Below are positions 17,186-26,277 of a stretch of 64,000 nucleotides of DNA, in pieces. The position numbers and the translations under genes were made by a program. Every line of letters begins with the position of its first letter. The stretch's first letter is position 1. Origin of the DNA: Clostridiaceae bacterium (GTDB taxonomy: Bacteria > Bacillota > Clostridia > Oscillospirales > Butyricicoccaceae); contig QXXE01000005.1 in NCBI GenBank assembly GCA_009911355.1, positions 1 through 64,000 on the forward strand, given 5' to 3'. A model generated the notes under the pieces. The model ran no database searches. It was not told the DNA's origin and saw nothing but the letters and a program-made list of their open reading frames with translations.

Positions 17186-17906
17186 AATTTATGTGATCGG
17201 GCTCGGCCCTGGCGGCCGGGAGCAGATGACCACCCGCGCCCTGCGCGCGTTGGAGGAGTGTAACTGTGTCGCGGGCTACGGGCTGTACCTGAACCTGATC
17301 GAAGGGCTGATCGCGGGCAAGGAGCGCATCGAGACCGGCATGACGCGCGAGCTCGAGCGCTGCCGCGCCGCGCTGGATGCGGCGCTGGACGGGAAGACCG
17401 TCGCGCTGGTGTCCTCGGGCGACGCGGGCGTTTACGGGATGGCGGGGCCGCTGCTTGAGGTGTGCGCGGGCTCCCCCGTACCAATCGAGGTCATCCCCGG
17501 GATCACGGCGGCATGCTCAGGCGGGGCGCTGCTCGGCTCGCCGCTGACCTGCGATTTTGCGTGCGTCAGCCTGTCCGACCTGCTCACCCCGTGGGAAGTG
17601 ATCGAACAACGCCTGCGCGGCGCGGCGGCAGGCGATTTCGCGCTCGTCCTGTATAACCCCTCAAGCAAAAAACGGGCCGACGCGCTGCCGCGCGCCTGTG
17701 CCATCCTGCTGGAAACGCTGCCGCCTGAGACCATCTGCGGCCTGGTGCGCAGCATCGGGCGCAAGGGCGAATCGCGCACGCTGACCACGCTCGGCGGGCT
17801 GGCGGCGCAGCCCTGCGACATGCTGACGACCGTCTTTATCGGCAATTCCAAAACGCGCGCCGTGGACGGCTGGATGGTCACGCCCCGTGGGTACCGCGGC
17901 TTATGA
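17172..17906 (+). CDS. cbiH: Cobalt-precorrin-3 C17-methyltransferase CbiH
   Basis: This tetrapyrrole methylase drives ring contraction by methylating C17. The 244-aa product has YVIGLGPGGREQMT, the GYGLYLNLI motif, LVSSGDAGVYGMAG, VIPGITAACSGGALLGSPL and LVLYNPSSKKR, all diagnostic for CbiH/CobJ. The start ATG at 17172 overlaps hemA by 14 nt and is preceded by AGAAGGGG. The stop overlaps cbiJ as ATGA. Confidence 0.96.
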   Translation: MGNGKIYVIGLGPGGREQMTTRALRALEECNCVAGYGLYLNLIEGLIAGKERIETGMTRELERCRAALDAALDGKTVALVSSGDAGVYGMAGPLLEVCAGSPVPIEVIPGITAACSGGALLGSPLTCDFACVSLSDLLTPWEVIEQRLRGAAAGDFALVLYNPSSKKRADALPRACAILLETLPPETICGLVRSIGRKGESRTLTTLGGLAAQPCDMLTTVFIGNSKTRAVDGWMVTPRGYRGL

Positions 17907-19108
17907 GGCTGCTGGTTTTTTCGGGCACCAGTGAGGGCCACGCGCTCTGCCGCTTCCTGTCCGCGCGGGGGGCGCAGGCCGACGTATACGTCGCCACCGG
18001 GTACGGTGAAGCGGTGATGGAGCCGCTGCCGGGCATCCGCGTCCACACGGGGCGGCTTTCGGCGGAAGCGCTTGCGCAGGAGATCGGCGAAGGGGCGCTC
18101 GTGGTTGACGCGACCCACCCCTACGCGCGGGAGGTCAGTGAAAACCTCCGCGCGGCTTGCCGGGGCAGCGAATACCTGCGCCTGCTGCGCCCGTGCACCG
18201 GCAAAGGGGCGGACGTGATCCACGTGCCCGACGCCGCCGCTGCCGCCGCCTGGCTGGACCGCCATCCCGTCCGTGCGCTGCTGACCACCGGCAGCAAGGA
18301 GCTGCGCGCCTACACGGCGGTCAGCGGCTACCGGGAACGGCTGTTCCCGCGCGTGCTGCCCAGCGTGGAGTCCATCGGGGCGTGCACTGCGCTCGGCTTC
18401 CCCGCCCCCCACATCATCGCCATGCAGGGGCCGTTCAGCCGCGAACTGAACGCCGCCCTTTTGCGCCAGTGCCGCGCGGACGTGCTGGTCACAAAGGACT
18501 CTGGCTCGGCGGGCGGCTTTGCCGAAAAAGCTGCGGCGGCGCGCGACGCTTCCTGCCGGCTGTTGGTCATTTCGCGCCCCACCGAAGAGGACGGGCTGAC
18601 GCTGGAAGGCATGCAGCGGCTGCTTTCCGAACGCCTGGGGCTCCGCGAGCCCCCGCCGCCGCAGGGCGCGCCCATCCCCCGCTTCCCGCTGTTTATCCCG
18701 CTCGCGGGGCGCACCGTCCTGATCGCCGGGGCCGGCACGGTCGCCGCGCGGCGCGCAGATACCCTGCGGCGGTTCGGCGCGCGGCTGCGCATCGTCGCCC
18801 CGGAAAACCGCGCGGGGCTCGAGGGGGTCGTGCTGCGCGGGTTCCGCCCGTCCGACCTCGACGGGGCCGCGCTGGCCATTGCCGCGACCGACGCGCGCGC
18901 GGTCAACCGCCAGATCGCGGCGCTCTGCGCAGCGCGGGGCGTCCCGGCCAGCGTCGCCGACTGCGCCGAAGAATCGACCTTCTATTTCCCTGCGGTCTGC
19001 GAGGGCGGCGGCCTGACCGCAGGGCTGGTTTCCGCCAACGGGGATCACAAAAAGGTGCGGCGCACCGCCGTTCAAATCCGGAAGCTGCTCACAGGAGGTG
19101 CCGAATGA
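17903..19108 (+). CDS. cbiJ: Fusion: cobalt-precorrin-6A reductase CbiJ and Met8-type precorrin-2 dehydrogenase
   Basis: The 401-aa protein has two domains. Residues 1-about 250 are CbiJ/CobK (LVFSGTSEGHALCRFL, VVDATHPYARE, TTGSKELRAYT, MQGPFSRELN, VTKDSGSAGGFAEK), the NADPH-dependent reductase. Residues about 262-401 are a siroheme-synthase N-terminal domain (RTVLIAGAGTVAARRADTLRRFGA with a Rossmann loop near 274-279, then TDARAVNRQIAALC and FYFPAVCEG), which oxidises precorrin-2 to sirohydrochlorin, the substrate of CbiK. The fusion joins an early and a mid-pathway step. It overlaps cbiH and hemC by 4 nt. Confidence 0.92.
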   Translation: MRLLVFSGTSEGHALCRFLSARGAQADVYVATGYGEAVMEPLPGIRVHTGRLSAEALAQEIGEGALVVDATHPYAREVSENLRAACRGSEYLRLLRPCTGKGADVIHVPDAAAAAAWLDRHPVRALLTTGSKELRAYTAVSGYRERLFPRVLPSVESIGACTALGFPAPHIIAMQGPFSRELNAALLRQCRADVLVTKDSGSAGGFAEKAAAARDASCRLLVISRPTEEDGLTLEGMQRLLSERLGLREPPPPQGAPIPRFPLFIPLAGRTVLIAGAGTVAARRADTLRRFGARLRIVAPENRAGLEGVVLRGFRPSDLDGAALAIAATDARAVNRQIAALCAARGVPASVADCAEESTFYFPAVCEGGGLTAGLVSANGDHKKVRRTAVQIRKLLTGGAE

Positions 19109-19980
19109 ATACAATCCGCGTAGGGAGCCGGGAAAGCCGTCTCGCCGTAGCGCAGGCCGAAGAGGTCATCGCGCGGCTTGGCGTGCCCTGCGAGCTTATC
19201 ACGATGAAGACCACGGGCGACAAAATCCTCGACCGCACGCTCGACCAGGTCGGCGGCAAGGGGCTGTTCGTCCGGGAGCTTGACCGCGCGCTCGCCGAGG
19301 GGCGGATCGACGTCGCGGTACACAGCCTGAAGGACCTGCCGATGGAGCAGCCGGAGGGCCTGCCGGTCGTGGCCTATCCCCCGCGGGAGGACGCACGCGA
19401 CGCGCTCGTACTCCCGGCAGGCGCGGACGCGCCTGATTTTTCGCGGCCCATAGGCTGTTCCAGCGCGCGGCGCAAGGTGCAGCTGGAAGCGCTGTTCCCC
19501 GGCGTGCGGGTCGAGCCGGTGCGCGGCAACGTGCTGACACGGCTGGAAAAGCTGGACGCGGGGCTGTACGGCGCGCTGGTGCTGGCGGCGGCAGGGCTGC
19601 GGCGGCTGGGGCTGGAAAAGCGCATTTCGCGCCTGTTTTCCCCAGAGGAGCTGCTGCCCGCCGCAGGGCAGGGCGTCCTCGCGGTACAGGCGCGGGCGGG
19701 CGAACGGACGGCGCTCCTGTCCACGCTGGACTGCGCCCGGTCGCGCGCCTGCGCCCTTGCCGAGCGTGCGGTCGTGCGCGGGCTGGACGGCGGCTGCTTC
19801 GCCCCGATCGCGGCATACGCCGAGCTGGACGGGAGCCGCCTGCGCGTGCGCGGCCTTTACGCGGCGCAGGGGCATATCTGGCGCGCGGAAGCCTGCGGGG
19901 ACGCGGCGGACGCGCAGGCGCTGGGCGCGGGAACGGCGCGGCAGCTGATCGAGCAGGCAAAGGGGGCGGGCGCATGGTAA
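19105..19980 (+). CDS. hemC: Hydroxymethylbilane synthase
   Basis: Polymerises four porphobilinogens into hydroxymethylbilane. It is 291 aa. The dipyrromethane cofactor is attached to Cys231 in LDGGCFAPIA. RVGSRESRLAVAQAEEV opens the protein, and KTTGDKILD, GLFVRELD and VHSLKDLPMEQP are the conserved substrate-binding motifs. ATG at 19105 has AGGAGGTG upstream and overlaps the cbiJ stop. Confidence 0.96.
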   Translation: MNTIRVGSRESRLAVAQAEEVIARLGVPCELITMKTTGDKILDRTLDQVGGKGLFVRELDRALAEGRIDVAVHSLKDLPMEQPEGLPVVAYPPREDARDALVLPAGADAPDFSRPIGCSSARRKVQLEALFPGVRVEPVRGNVLTRLEKLDAGLYGALVLAAAGLRRLGLEKRISRLFSPEELLPAAGQGVLAVQARAGERTALLSTLDCARSRACALAERAVVRGLDGGCFAPIAAYAELDGSRLRVRGLYAAQGHIWRAEACGDAADAQALGAGTARQLIEQAKGAGAW

Positions 19981-21497
19981 CGCTGGTAGGCGCAGGCCCC
20001 GGCGGGTGCGGGCTGCTGACCCTCGCGGGCGCGGAAGCGCTGCGGCAGGCCGACGTGGTCATTTACGACCGCCTGGTCAGCGAGGACATCCTCGCTATGA
20101 TCCCGCCGCACGCCGTGCGGGTCGACGTGGGCAAGGAAAGTTCCCATCATACCGTCCCGCAGGACGGCATCAACGCGCTGCTTGTGCAGCACGCGCAGCG
20201 CGGCGGCAGCGTCGTCCGGCTCAAGGGCGGCGACTGCTACCTGTTCGGGCGCGGCGGCGAGGAGTGCGAATATTTAAGGGCGCACGGCGTCCCCTTCCGC
20301 GTCCTCCCAGGGGTTACAAGCGCGCTGGCCGCGCCCGCATTCGCGGGCATCCCGGTCACCCACCGCGATTTCTGCTCCTCGGTGCATATCATCACGGCGC
20401 ACGCCAAGAAAAACGGCCCGCTGCAAATCGACTATGAAAACCTCGTGCGGCTGCGCGGGACGCTGGTGTTCCTGATGGGCGTGACCGCGCTGCCGGAGGT
20501 GTGCGCCGGGCTGCTCGCGGCAGGGCTCGCGCCGGATACCCCGGCGGCGGTCGTGGAAAACGGCGCGCGCCCCAACCAGCGCAAGGCGGTGTCCTCTGTC
20601 GCGGGGCTGCCCGGGGCGGCGCGGGAGATGGGGCTCAAAAGCCCGGCGGTGATCGTTGTCGGCGCGGTCTGCTCGCTCAGCGGGGCGCTCGACTGGTTCA
20701 CGCCGCTGCCTCTGCACGGCAAAACGGTTGCTGTCACCCGCCCCCGGGAACGCGCGGGCACGCTTGCCGGGCGGCTGCGCGCACTCGGCGCGGAGGTGCT
20801 GGAGCTGCCCTGCGTCGAGGCCGTCCTGCGCGAAGACCAGGCCCCGCTGTCCTGCGCGCTCGGCTGCTCCTTTGACTGGGCGGCGTTCACCAGCCCGACC
20901 GGCGTGCATATGGCGGTGCGGGCGCTGCGGGCGCTCGGGCGCGACCTGCGGGCGCTGTACGGGCTGCGGCTGGCGGCGGTCGGGCCGGGGACGGCGGAGG
21001 CGCTCACGCAGTACGGGCTTGCCGCCGACCTCGTGCCCCAGGCAGCGGACGGCGCGCACCTCGCGGACGCGCTGCTGGAAGTGCTGCCGGACGACGGGGC
21101 GGTGCTCCTCCTGCGCGGCTCCTCCGGGGACCCCGCGCTGCGGGAGCGGCTGCTGGGCGCGGATATGGTAGTCGCTGACGTGCCGCTCTACGATACCATC
21201 CCCCGCGCCGCCGACGCGGAAACCCTGCGGCGGCGGCTTGCGGACGGGACGCTCCCCCTTGCGGCGTTTGCCAGCGCGTCGGCGGTACGCGGCTTTGCGC
21301 AGGCGGCGCAGGGCTGCGACCTCTCCGCCGTCCGCGCCGCCTGCATCGGCCCGCAGGCCGGACAGGCAGCGCGGGCGCATGGTTTCCGCACCGTGACCGC
21401 AAAAACCGCCTCGATCGACGCTTTGATAGACTGTATATTGGAGGAATTTCCCGATGCTACACCAAACGATACGCCCGCGCCGCCTGCGCGCGGGTGA
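19974..21497 (+). CDS. cobA-hemD: Fusion: uroporphyrinogen-III C-methyltransferase CobA and uroporphyrinogen-III synthase HemD
   Basis: The 507-aa protein makes uroporphyrinogen III and converts it to precorrin-2. Residues 1-about 240 are the SUMT domain (VTLVGAGPGGCGLLTLAGAEAL, VIYDRLVS, VRLKGGDCYLFGRGGEE, PGVTSALAAPAFAGIPVTHR, TLVFLMG). Residues about 248-500 are the weakly conserved HemD domain (VAVTRPRERAGTLAGRLRALGAEV, FTSPTGVHMAVR, AVGPGTAEALTQYG, AFASASAVRGFAQ, CIGPQAGQAARAHG). This fusion is common in Clostridia. The 3' end overlaps hemB by 44 nt. Confidence 0.95.
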   Translation: MVTLVGAGPGGCGLLTLAGAEALRQADVVIYDRLVSEDILAMIPPHAVRVDVGKESSHHTVPQDGINALLVQHAQRGGSVVRLKGGDCYLFGRGGEECEYLRAHGVPFRVLPGVTSALAAPAFAGIPVTHRDFCSSVHIITAHAKKNGPLQIDYENLVRLRGTLVFLMGVTALPEVCAGLLAAGLAPDTPAAVVENGARPNQRKAVSSVAGLPGAAREMGLKSPAVIVVGAVCSLSGALDWFTPLPLHGKTVAVTRPRERAGTLAGRLRALGAEVLELPCVEAVLREDQAPLSCALGCSFDWAAFTSPTGVHMAVRALRALGRDLRALYGLRLAAVGPGTAEALTQYGLAADLVPQAADGAHLADALLEVLPDDGAVLLLRGSSGDPALRERLLGADMVVADVPLYDTIPRAADAETLRRRLADGTLPLAAFASASAVRGFAQAAQGCDLSAVRAACIGPQAGQAARAHGFRTVTAKTASIDALIDCILEEFPDATPNDTPAPPARG

Positions 21498-22440
21498 CTG
21501 CCTGCGCCGCATGGTGCGGGAAACGCGCGTTTCGCCAGACAGCCTGGTTTACCCGGTTTTCATCGCTGAGGGCGAGCATATTTACCGCGAAATCCCCTCG
21601 TTGCCCGGGCAGTACCACTATTCGCCGGACGAACTGCCGCGCCTTGTGGAAAAGCTGCAGCGTGCGGGCGTTTCGCGCGTGCTGCTGTTCGGCCTGCCCG
21701 CGCATAAGGACCCGGAGGGCTCCGCCGCCTGGGCGGAGGACGGCGTCGTGCAGCAGGGCCTGCGCCGCCTGCGGGAGCTCGACCCCTCGCTCTACCTCAT
21801 CACCGACGTATGCATGTGCGAATACACCTCCCACGGTCACTGCGGCGTGCTGTGCGGCAGCGAGGTCGACAACGACCGCACGCTCGAGCGCCTTGCCCAG
21901 ATCGCCCTGAGCCATGCGCAGGCGGGCGCGGATATGGTCGCGCCGAGCGACATGATGGACGGGCGCGTTGCGGCAATCCGGGAAAAGCTGGACCAAAACG
22001 GCTTTCCCGGCGTACCCATCATGGCCTATTCGGCAAAATACGCCTCCTCCTTCTACGGCCCGTTCCGCGACGCGGCGGGCTCGGCCCCGGCCTTCGGCGA
22101 CCGGCGCGCCTACCAGATGGACTGGCACAACGGCCGGGAAGCCATGCGCGAATGCGCCCTCGACGTGCAGGAGGGCGCGGATATCCTGATGGTCAAGCCC
22201 GCCCTCGCCTACCTCGACCTCATCCACGAGGCGCGGCAGCGCTTCGACCTGCCGCTCGCGGCCTACGCCGTCTCCGGCGAATACGCAATGGCCAAGGCGG
22301 CGGCCGCCGCCGGGCTGATCGACGAGCACGGCGTGATGTGCGAGTCGGCAATCGCGGTCTACCGCGCGGGCGCGGATATCCTCATCACCTATTACGCCTG
22401 CGAGCTCGCCGAAGCCATGCGGAAGGGGGAGATCGGATGA
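21454..22440 (+). CDS. hemB: Delta-aminolevulinic acid dehydratase (porphobilinogen synthase)
   Basis: Condenses two 5-aminolevulinates. It is 328 aa. The zinc-binding cysteines are in VCMCEYTSHGHCG (about residues 118-128), marking a Zn-type enzyme. The Schiff-base lysines are Lys195 in AYSAKYASSFYGPFRDA and Lys248 in ILMVKPALAYLD. ATG at 21454 lies 44 nt inside cobA-hemD and follows TTGGAGG. It overlaps hemL by 4 nt. Confidence 0.97.
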   Translation: MLHQTIRPRRLRAGDCLRRMVRETRVSPDSLVYPVFIAEGEHIYREIPSLPGQYHYSPDELPRLVEKLQRAGVSRVLLFGLPAHKDPEGSAAWAEDGVVQQGLRRLRELDPSLYLITDVCMCEYTSHGHCGVLCGSEVDNDRTLERLAQIALSHAQAGADMVAPSDMMDGRVAAIREKLDQNGFPGVPIMAYSAKYASSFYGPFRDAAGSAPAFGDRRAYQMDWHNGREAMRECALDVQEGADILMVKPALAYLDLIHEARQRFDLPLAAYAVSGEYAMAKAAAAAGLIDEHGVMCESAIAVYRAGADILITYYACELAEAMRKGEIG

Positions 22441-23723
22441 AATCGGAAGCGCTGTTTGACCGCGCCCGCAGGGTGCTCCCCGGCGGGGTCAACTCCCCGG
22501 TGCGGGCCTTCCGCGCGGTGGGCGGCACGCCGCCCTTCCTCGTGCGCGGCGAGGGCTGCCGGGTCTGGGACGAGGACGGCAGGGAATACCTGGATTTTGT
22601 CGGCTCGTGGGGGCCGCTGATTTTGGGGCACAGCCATCCGGCGGTGCTGGAGGCCGTCGCGGCCGCGATACGGGACGGGCTGTCCTTCGGCGCGCCGACC
22701 GCGCGCGAGGTCGAAATGGCCGAGCTGCTGACCGAAACCGTCCCGGGCGCCGGCATGGTGCGCATGGTGAACTCAGGCACCGAAGCGGTCATGAGCGCGG
22801 TGCGGCTGGCGCGCGGGGCGACCGGGCGCGCAAAGCTCATCAAATTCGACGGCTGCTACCACGGCCATTCCGACGCCATGCTGGTCGGCGCCGGCTCGGG
22901 CGCGCTGACCCAGGGCGTGCCCGATTCCGCCGGGGTCACGGCAGGCGCGGCGCAGGATACGCTGCTTGCGGGGTATAACGACCTCGGAAGCGTTTCCCGC
23001 CTGTTTGACGCCAACCCCGGCCAAATCGCGGCGGTGATCGTAGAGCCGGTCGCGGCCAATATGGGCGTCGTGCCGCCCGCGGAGGGCTTCCTCGAGGGGC
23101 TGCGCCGCCTGTGCGACCGGCACGGCGCGCTGCTGATTTTCGACGAGGTCATCACCGGCTTCCGGCTGGCGCTGGGCGGCGCGCAGGAATTTTTCGGCGT
23201 GCGGGCCGACCTTGTGACCTTCGGCAAGATCATCGGCGGCGGGATGCCGGTCGGGGCCTACGCCGGGCGGCGTGAGCTCATGGGGCAGGTCGCCCCGGAG
23301 GGCCCGGTCTACCAGGCGGGCACCCTCTCCGGCAACCCGGTTGCGATGGCGGCAGGGCTCGCGCAGCTGCGCATCCTGCGGGAGCACCCGGAATATTACA
23401 CGCAGATCGCGGAAAACGCCGTTTTCCTGGCGCAAAGGCTGCGGGAAAGCGCCCAAAAGCACGGCGTACCGATACAGGTCAACCAGTGCGGCGCGCTGGT
23501 GTGCCCCTATTTCACGGGCACGCCGGTCGTTTCCTTTGACGGCGCGAAATCGTCCGATACCGGCCTGTTCCGCGACTATTTCCATCAAATGCTGTCGCGC
23601 GGCATTTATCTTGCGCCGTCGCAATATGAGGCGGTGTTCGTAAACGCCAGCCACAGCAGGCAGGAAATCGAAACCGCGTGCGCGGCGGCAGACGAAAGCC
23701 TTGCGGCTGTCTCCGCGCGCTGA
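22437..23723 (+). CDS. hemL: Glutamate-1-semialdehyde 2,1-aminomutase
   Basis: PLP enzyme making 5-aminolevulinate from glutamate-1-semialdehyde. It is 428 aa, a normal length. The PLP-binding Lys264 is in FGKIIGGGMPVGAY; FDEVITGFR and NSGTEAVMSAVRLAR (phosphate-binding) are also present, and LPGGVNSPVRAF marks HemL against other class III aminotransferases. ATG at 22437 overlaps the hemB stop as ATGA. With hemA, hemB, hemC and hemD it completes the C5 route inside the operon. Confidence 0.97.
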   Translation: MKSEALFDRARRVLPGGVNSPVRAFRAVGGTPPFLVRGEGCRVWDEDGREYLDFVGSWGPLILGHSHPAVLEAVAAAIRDGLSFGAPTAREVEMAELLTETVPGAGMVRMVNSGTEAVMSAVRLARGATGRAKLIKFDGCYHGHSDAMLVGAGSGALTQGVPDSAGVTAGAAQDTLLAGYNDLGSVSRLFDANPGQIAAVIVEPVAANMGVVPPAEGFLEGLRRLCDRHGALLIFDEVITGFRLALGGAQEFFGVRADLVTFGKIIGGGMPVGAYAGRRELMGQVAPEGPVYQAGTLSGNPVAMAAGLAQLRILREHPEYYTQIAENAVFLAQRLRESAQKHGVPIQVNQCGALVCPYFTGTPVVSFDGAKSSDTGLFRDYFHQMLSRGIYLAPSQYEAVFVNASHSRQEIETACAAADESLAAVSAR

Positions 23724-23734
23724 AGGGGGCGGCC

Positions 23735-24934
23735 ATGCGGATTTTTACCATCATCGGCGCGGGGCTGGGCACGCCCGAGGGGCTGACCGGCGAAGCGCGG
23801 GCGGCGCTGCTCTCGGCAGGCCGCGCGTTCGGCGCGCCCCGGCTTGCGGCGCAGCTTTCCGGGCTGCGGGACATTGAGCCCTGTGCGTTTGCCGCGCTTG
23901 CCGCGCGGGCACGGGAAGCGGGCGAAGCGCATACCGCGCTGCTGGTATCCGGCGACCCCGGGTTTTTCAGCGCGGCGCAGACGCTCCGCCAGGCGCTGCT
24001 GCCTTTTGGCAGGGTGGAGACACTCTGCGGGGCGAGCAGCATGCAGGCGTTCTGCGCGCGGCTGGGCGAACGCTGGGACGACGCGGCCTTCCTCAGCCTG
24101 CACGGGCGCAGCGGGAGCCTGCTGGGCGCGGCGAGCTATCAGAAAAAAGTGTTCGCGCTCACCGGCGGCGAAAAGCGCGCCGACCAGCTTTTCCGTGAGC
24201 TCACACAGGCTGGGTTGGGCGGGGTCCCCGTCGCGCTGGGTGAAAACCTGGGCGCGGCGGACGAGCGCATTTTCCGCGGCACGGCAGCGCAGGCGGCGGA
24301 GCGCCCCTGCGGCGGCCTCGCGGTGCTGCTGGTGCAGAACCCCCGCCCCGCCGACCCCTCCCGCGCGTTGTTCGACCGCGATTTCACGCGCGGCAGCGTG
24401 CCCATGACCAAGCAGGAGGTACGCTGGGCGGCGGCGGCGCTGCTCTCCCCGCGCCCGGGGGACACGGTGTATGACGTCGGCGCGGGCACCGGCTCGGTCG
24501 CGCTCGAGCTCGGGCGGCGGACGCACCGCGGCACGGTTTACGCCATCGAGCACAAGCCGGAAGCGCTTGAGCTGATCGCGCGCAACCGGCAGGCGCTGGG
24601 CGGCTTCAACGTCCTGCCCATCGCGGGCAGCGCCCCCGACGCGCTCGAAGCCCTGCCCACGCCGGACGCGGCCTTTCTCGGCGGCTCGGGCGGCAGGCTC
24701 GGCGAAATCCTGCGGCTGCTGCGGGCGAAAAACCCGGCCCTCCGCGTAGTGGTCAGCGCCATTTCGTTGGAAACGCTTGAGGAGGCGCGCCGCGCGCTGC
24801 GGGAGTGCGGCTTTGACGGCCTTGAGGTCTGCCAGATCGCGTCCTCGCGCGGCAGGCAGGCGGGCGGCTACACCCTGCTGAGCGCGAACAACCCGGTATT
24901 CCTGATTTCTGCGGGAGGGCTTCGCGATGCATGA
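23735..24934 (+). CDS. cbiET: Fusion: cobalt-precorrin-7 C5-methyltransferase CbiE and C15-methyltransferase/decarboxylase CbiT
   Basis: The 399-aa protein matches the CobL architecture. Residues 1-about 205 are a tetrapyrrole methylase (IIGAGLGTPEGLT, LVSGDPGFFSAA, GASSMQAFCARLGERWDDA, FLSLHGR). Residues about 210-399 are a class I SAM methylase: GSVPMTKQEVRWAAAALL, then VYDVGAGTGSVALELG near 245-260, the SAM loop, and VYAIEHKPEAL. It methylates C5 and C15 and decarboxylates the ring-C acetate. ATG at 23735 follows AAGGGGG, 11 nt after hemL. Confidence 0.95.
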   Translation: MRIFTIIGAGLGTPEGLTGEARAALLSAGRAFGAPRLAAQLSGLRDIEPCAFAALAARAREAGEAHTALLVSGDPGFFSAAQTLRQALLPFGRVETLCGASSMQAFCARLGERWDDAAFLSLHGRSGSLLGAASYQKKVFALTGGEKRADQLFRELTQAGLGGVPVALGENLGAADERIFRGTAAQAAERPCGGLAVLLVQNPRPADPSRALFDRDFTRGSVPMTKQEVRWAAAALLSPRPGDTVYDVGAGTGSVALELGRRTHRGTVYAIEHKPEALELIARNRQALGGFNVLPIAGSAPDALEALPTPDAAFLGGSGGRLGEILRLLRAKNPALRVVVSAISLETLEEARRALRECGFDGLEVCQIASSRGRQAGGYTLLSANNPVFLISAGGLRDA

Positions 24935-26273
24935 CCGTATCCTGATTGCCGGGACCGGCTCGGGCTGCGGCAAAACGACCGTGACAAGCGCCGTCCTGCG
25001 GGCGCTTCAGCGGCGGGGCGTGCCGCTGCGGGCGTTCAAATGCGGGCCGGACTACATAGACCCCATGTTCCACACCGCCGCGCTGGGCGTCCCCTCGCGC
25101 AACCTCGACCTGTTCTTCGAGGGGGAAGCCGGGGTACGCGGGCAGCTGCGGCGGGCGCTCGCGCCGGGAAGTACCGGCGTGATCGAGGGCGCGATGGGCT
25201 TTTATGACGGGATCTCGGGCATGACCGATACCGCGTCCGCCGCCCATCTCTCCCGCGCGACGGGCACGCCCGCCGTACTGGCCGTGCGCCCGCAGGGGCA
25301 GTCGCTGTCGCTGGCCGCGGTGCTGGAAGGCTTCCGCACCTTCGCGCCGAACACCCTTTCCGGCGTGCTCCTGAACGGCGTCCCGCGCGGGATGTACCCG
25401 TATTACCGGGACATCGCCGGGCAATCCGGCCTGCGGGTTTACGGATACCTGCCCGACCTGCCGGAATCCAGCCTGCCCAGCCGCCATCTCGGGCTGGTCA
25501 CGGCGCAGGAGGTCGGCGGCCTGCGGCAAAAGCTTGACCGCCTGGCGGACGCTGCGGAGGAATGCATCGACCTGGACGGCCTGCTTGCACTCGCGGCAGG
25601 AGCCGAGCCGCTCACGGGCGAAACCGCCCCGCTGCCGCCCGCCTGCGGGGCGGGTGTACGCATCGCCGTCGCGCAGGATGCGGCCTTCTGCTTCTACTAC
25701 GAGGATAATTTCGACGTTTTGCGGGCGCTGGGGGCCGAAATCGTGCCCTTCTCCCCGCTTTCGGATGCCGCGCTGCCGCCGGATACCCACGGGCTATACC
25801 TCGGCGGCGGCTACCCCGAGCTGCACGCAGCCCGGCTTGCCGCAAACGCCCCCCTGCGGGACGCGGTGCGGCAGGCGGCGGGGCGCGGCCTGCCCACCCT
25901 CGCGGAGTGCGGCGGCTTCCTGTACCTGCACGAAACGCTGGTGGACGGGGACGGGGCCGCGCACCCGATGGCGGGGGTGCTCCCCGGCGCGGCGCGGATG
26001 ACGGCGCGGCTGCAGCGCTTCGGCTATATCACCCTGACCGCGCAGCGGGACTCCCTGCTTGCCCGCACGGGGGAAACCATCCGCGCGCACGAGTTCCACT
26101 ATGCCTGCGCGCCCGACAGCGGCAGCGCCTTCCGCGCGGACAAGCCGAACGGCAAATCGTGGCCCTGCGCCCATGCCGCCGCATCCTTGTACGCAGGCTT
26201 CCCCCATCTCTATTTCCGCTCCAACCCTGATTTTGCGGCGCGCTTTGTCCGGGCCTGCGCCGCCTGGAGGTAA
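24927..26273 (+). CDS. cbiA: Cobyrinate a,c-diamide synthase CbiA
   Basis: ATP- and glutamine-dependent amidation of the a and c carboxylates. It is 448 aa. The P-loop GTGSGCGKTT is at residues 9-18. An N-terminal dethiobiotin-synthetase-like ATPase domain is followed by a class I glutamine amidotransferase domain with the nucleophile in LAECGGFLYLHE (about residues 325-336) and HEFHYA near the C-terminus. The start overlaps cbiET by 8 nt. Confidence 0.96.
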   Translation: MHDRILIAGTGSGCGKTTVTSAVLRALQRRGVPLRAFKCGPDYIDPMFHTAALGVPSRNLDLFFEGEAGVRGQLRRALAPGSTGVIEGAMGFYDGISGMTDTASAAHLSRATGTPAVLAVRPQGQSLSLAAVLEGFRTFAPNTLSGVLLNGVPRGMYPYYRDIAGQSGLRVYGYLPDLPESSLPSRHLGLVTAQEVGGLRQKLDRLADAAEECIDLDGLLALAAGAEPLTGETAPLPPACGAGVRIAVAQDAAFCFYYEDNFDVLRALGAEIVPFSPLSDAALPPDTHGLYLGGGYPELHAARLAANAPLRDAVRQAAGRGLPTLAECGGFLYLHETLVDGDGAAHPMAGVLPGAARMTARLQRFGYITLTAQRDSLLARTGETIRAHEFHYACAPDSGSAFRADKPNGKSWPCAHAAASLYAGFPHLYFRSNPDFAARFVRACAAWR

Positions 26274-26277
26274 CCAT

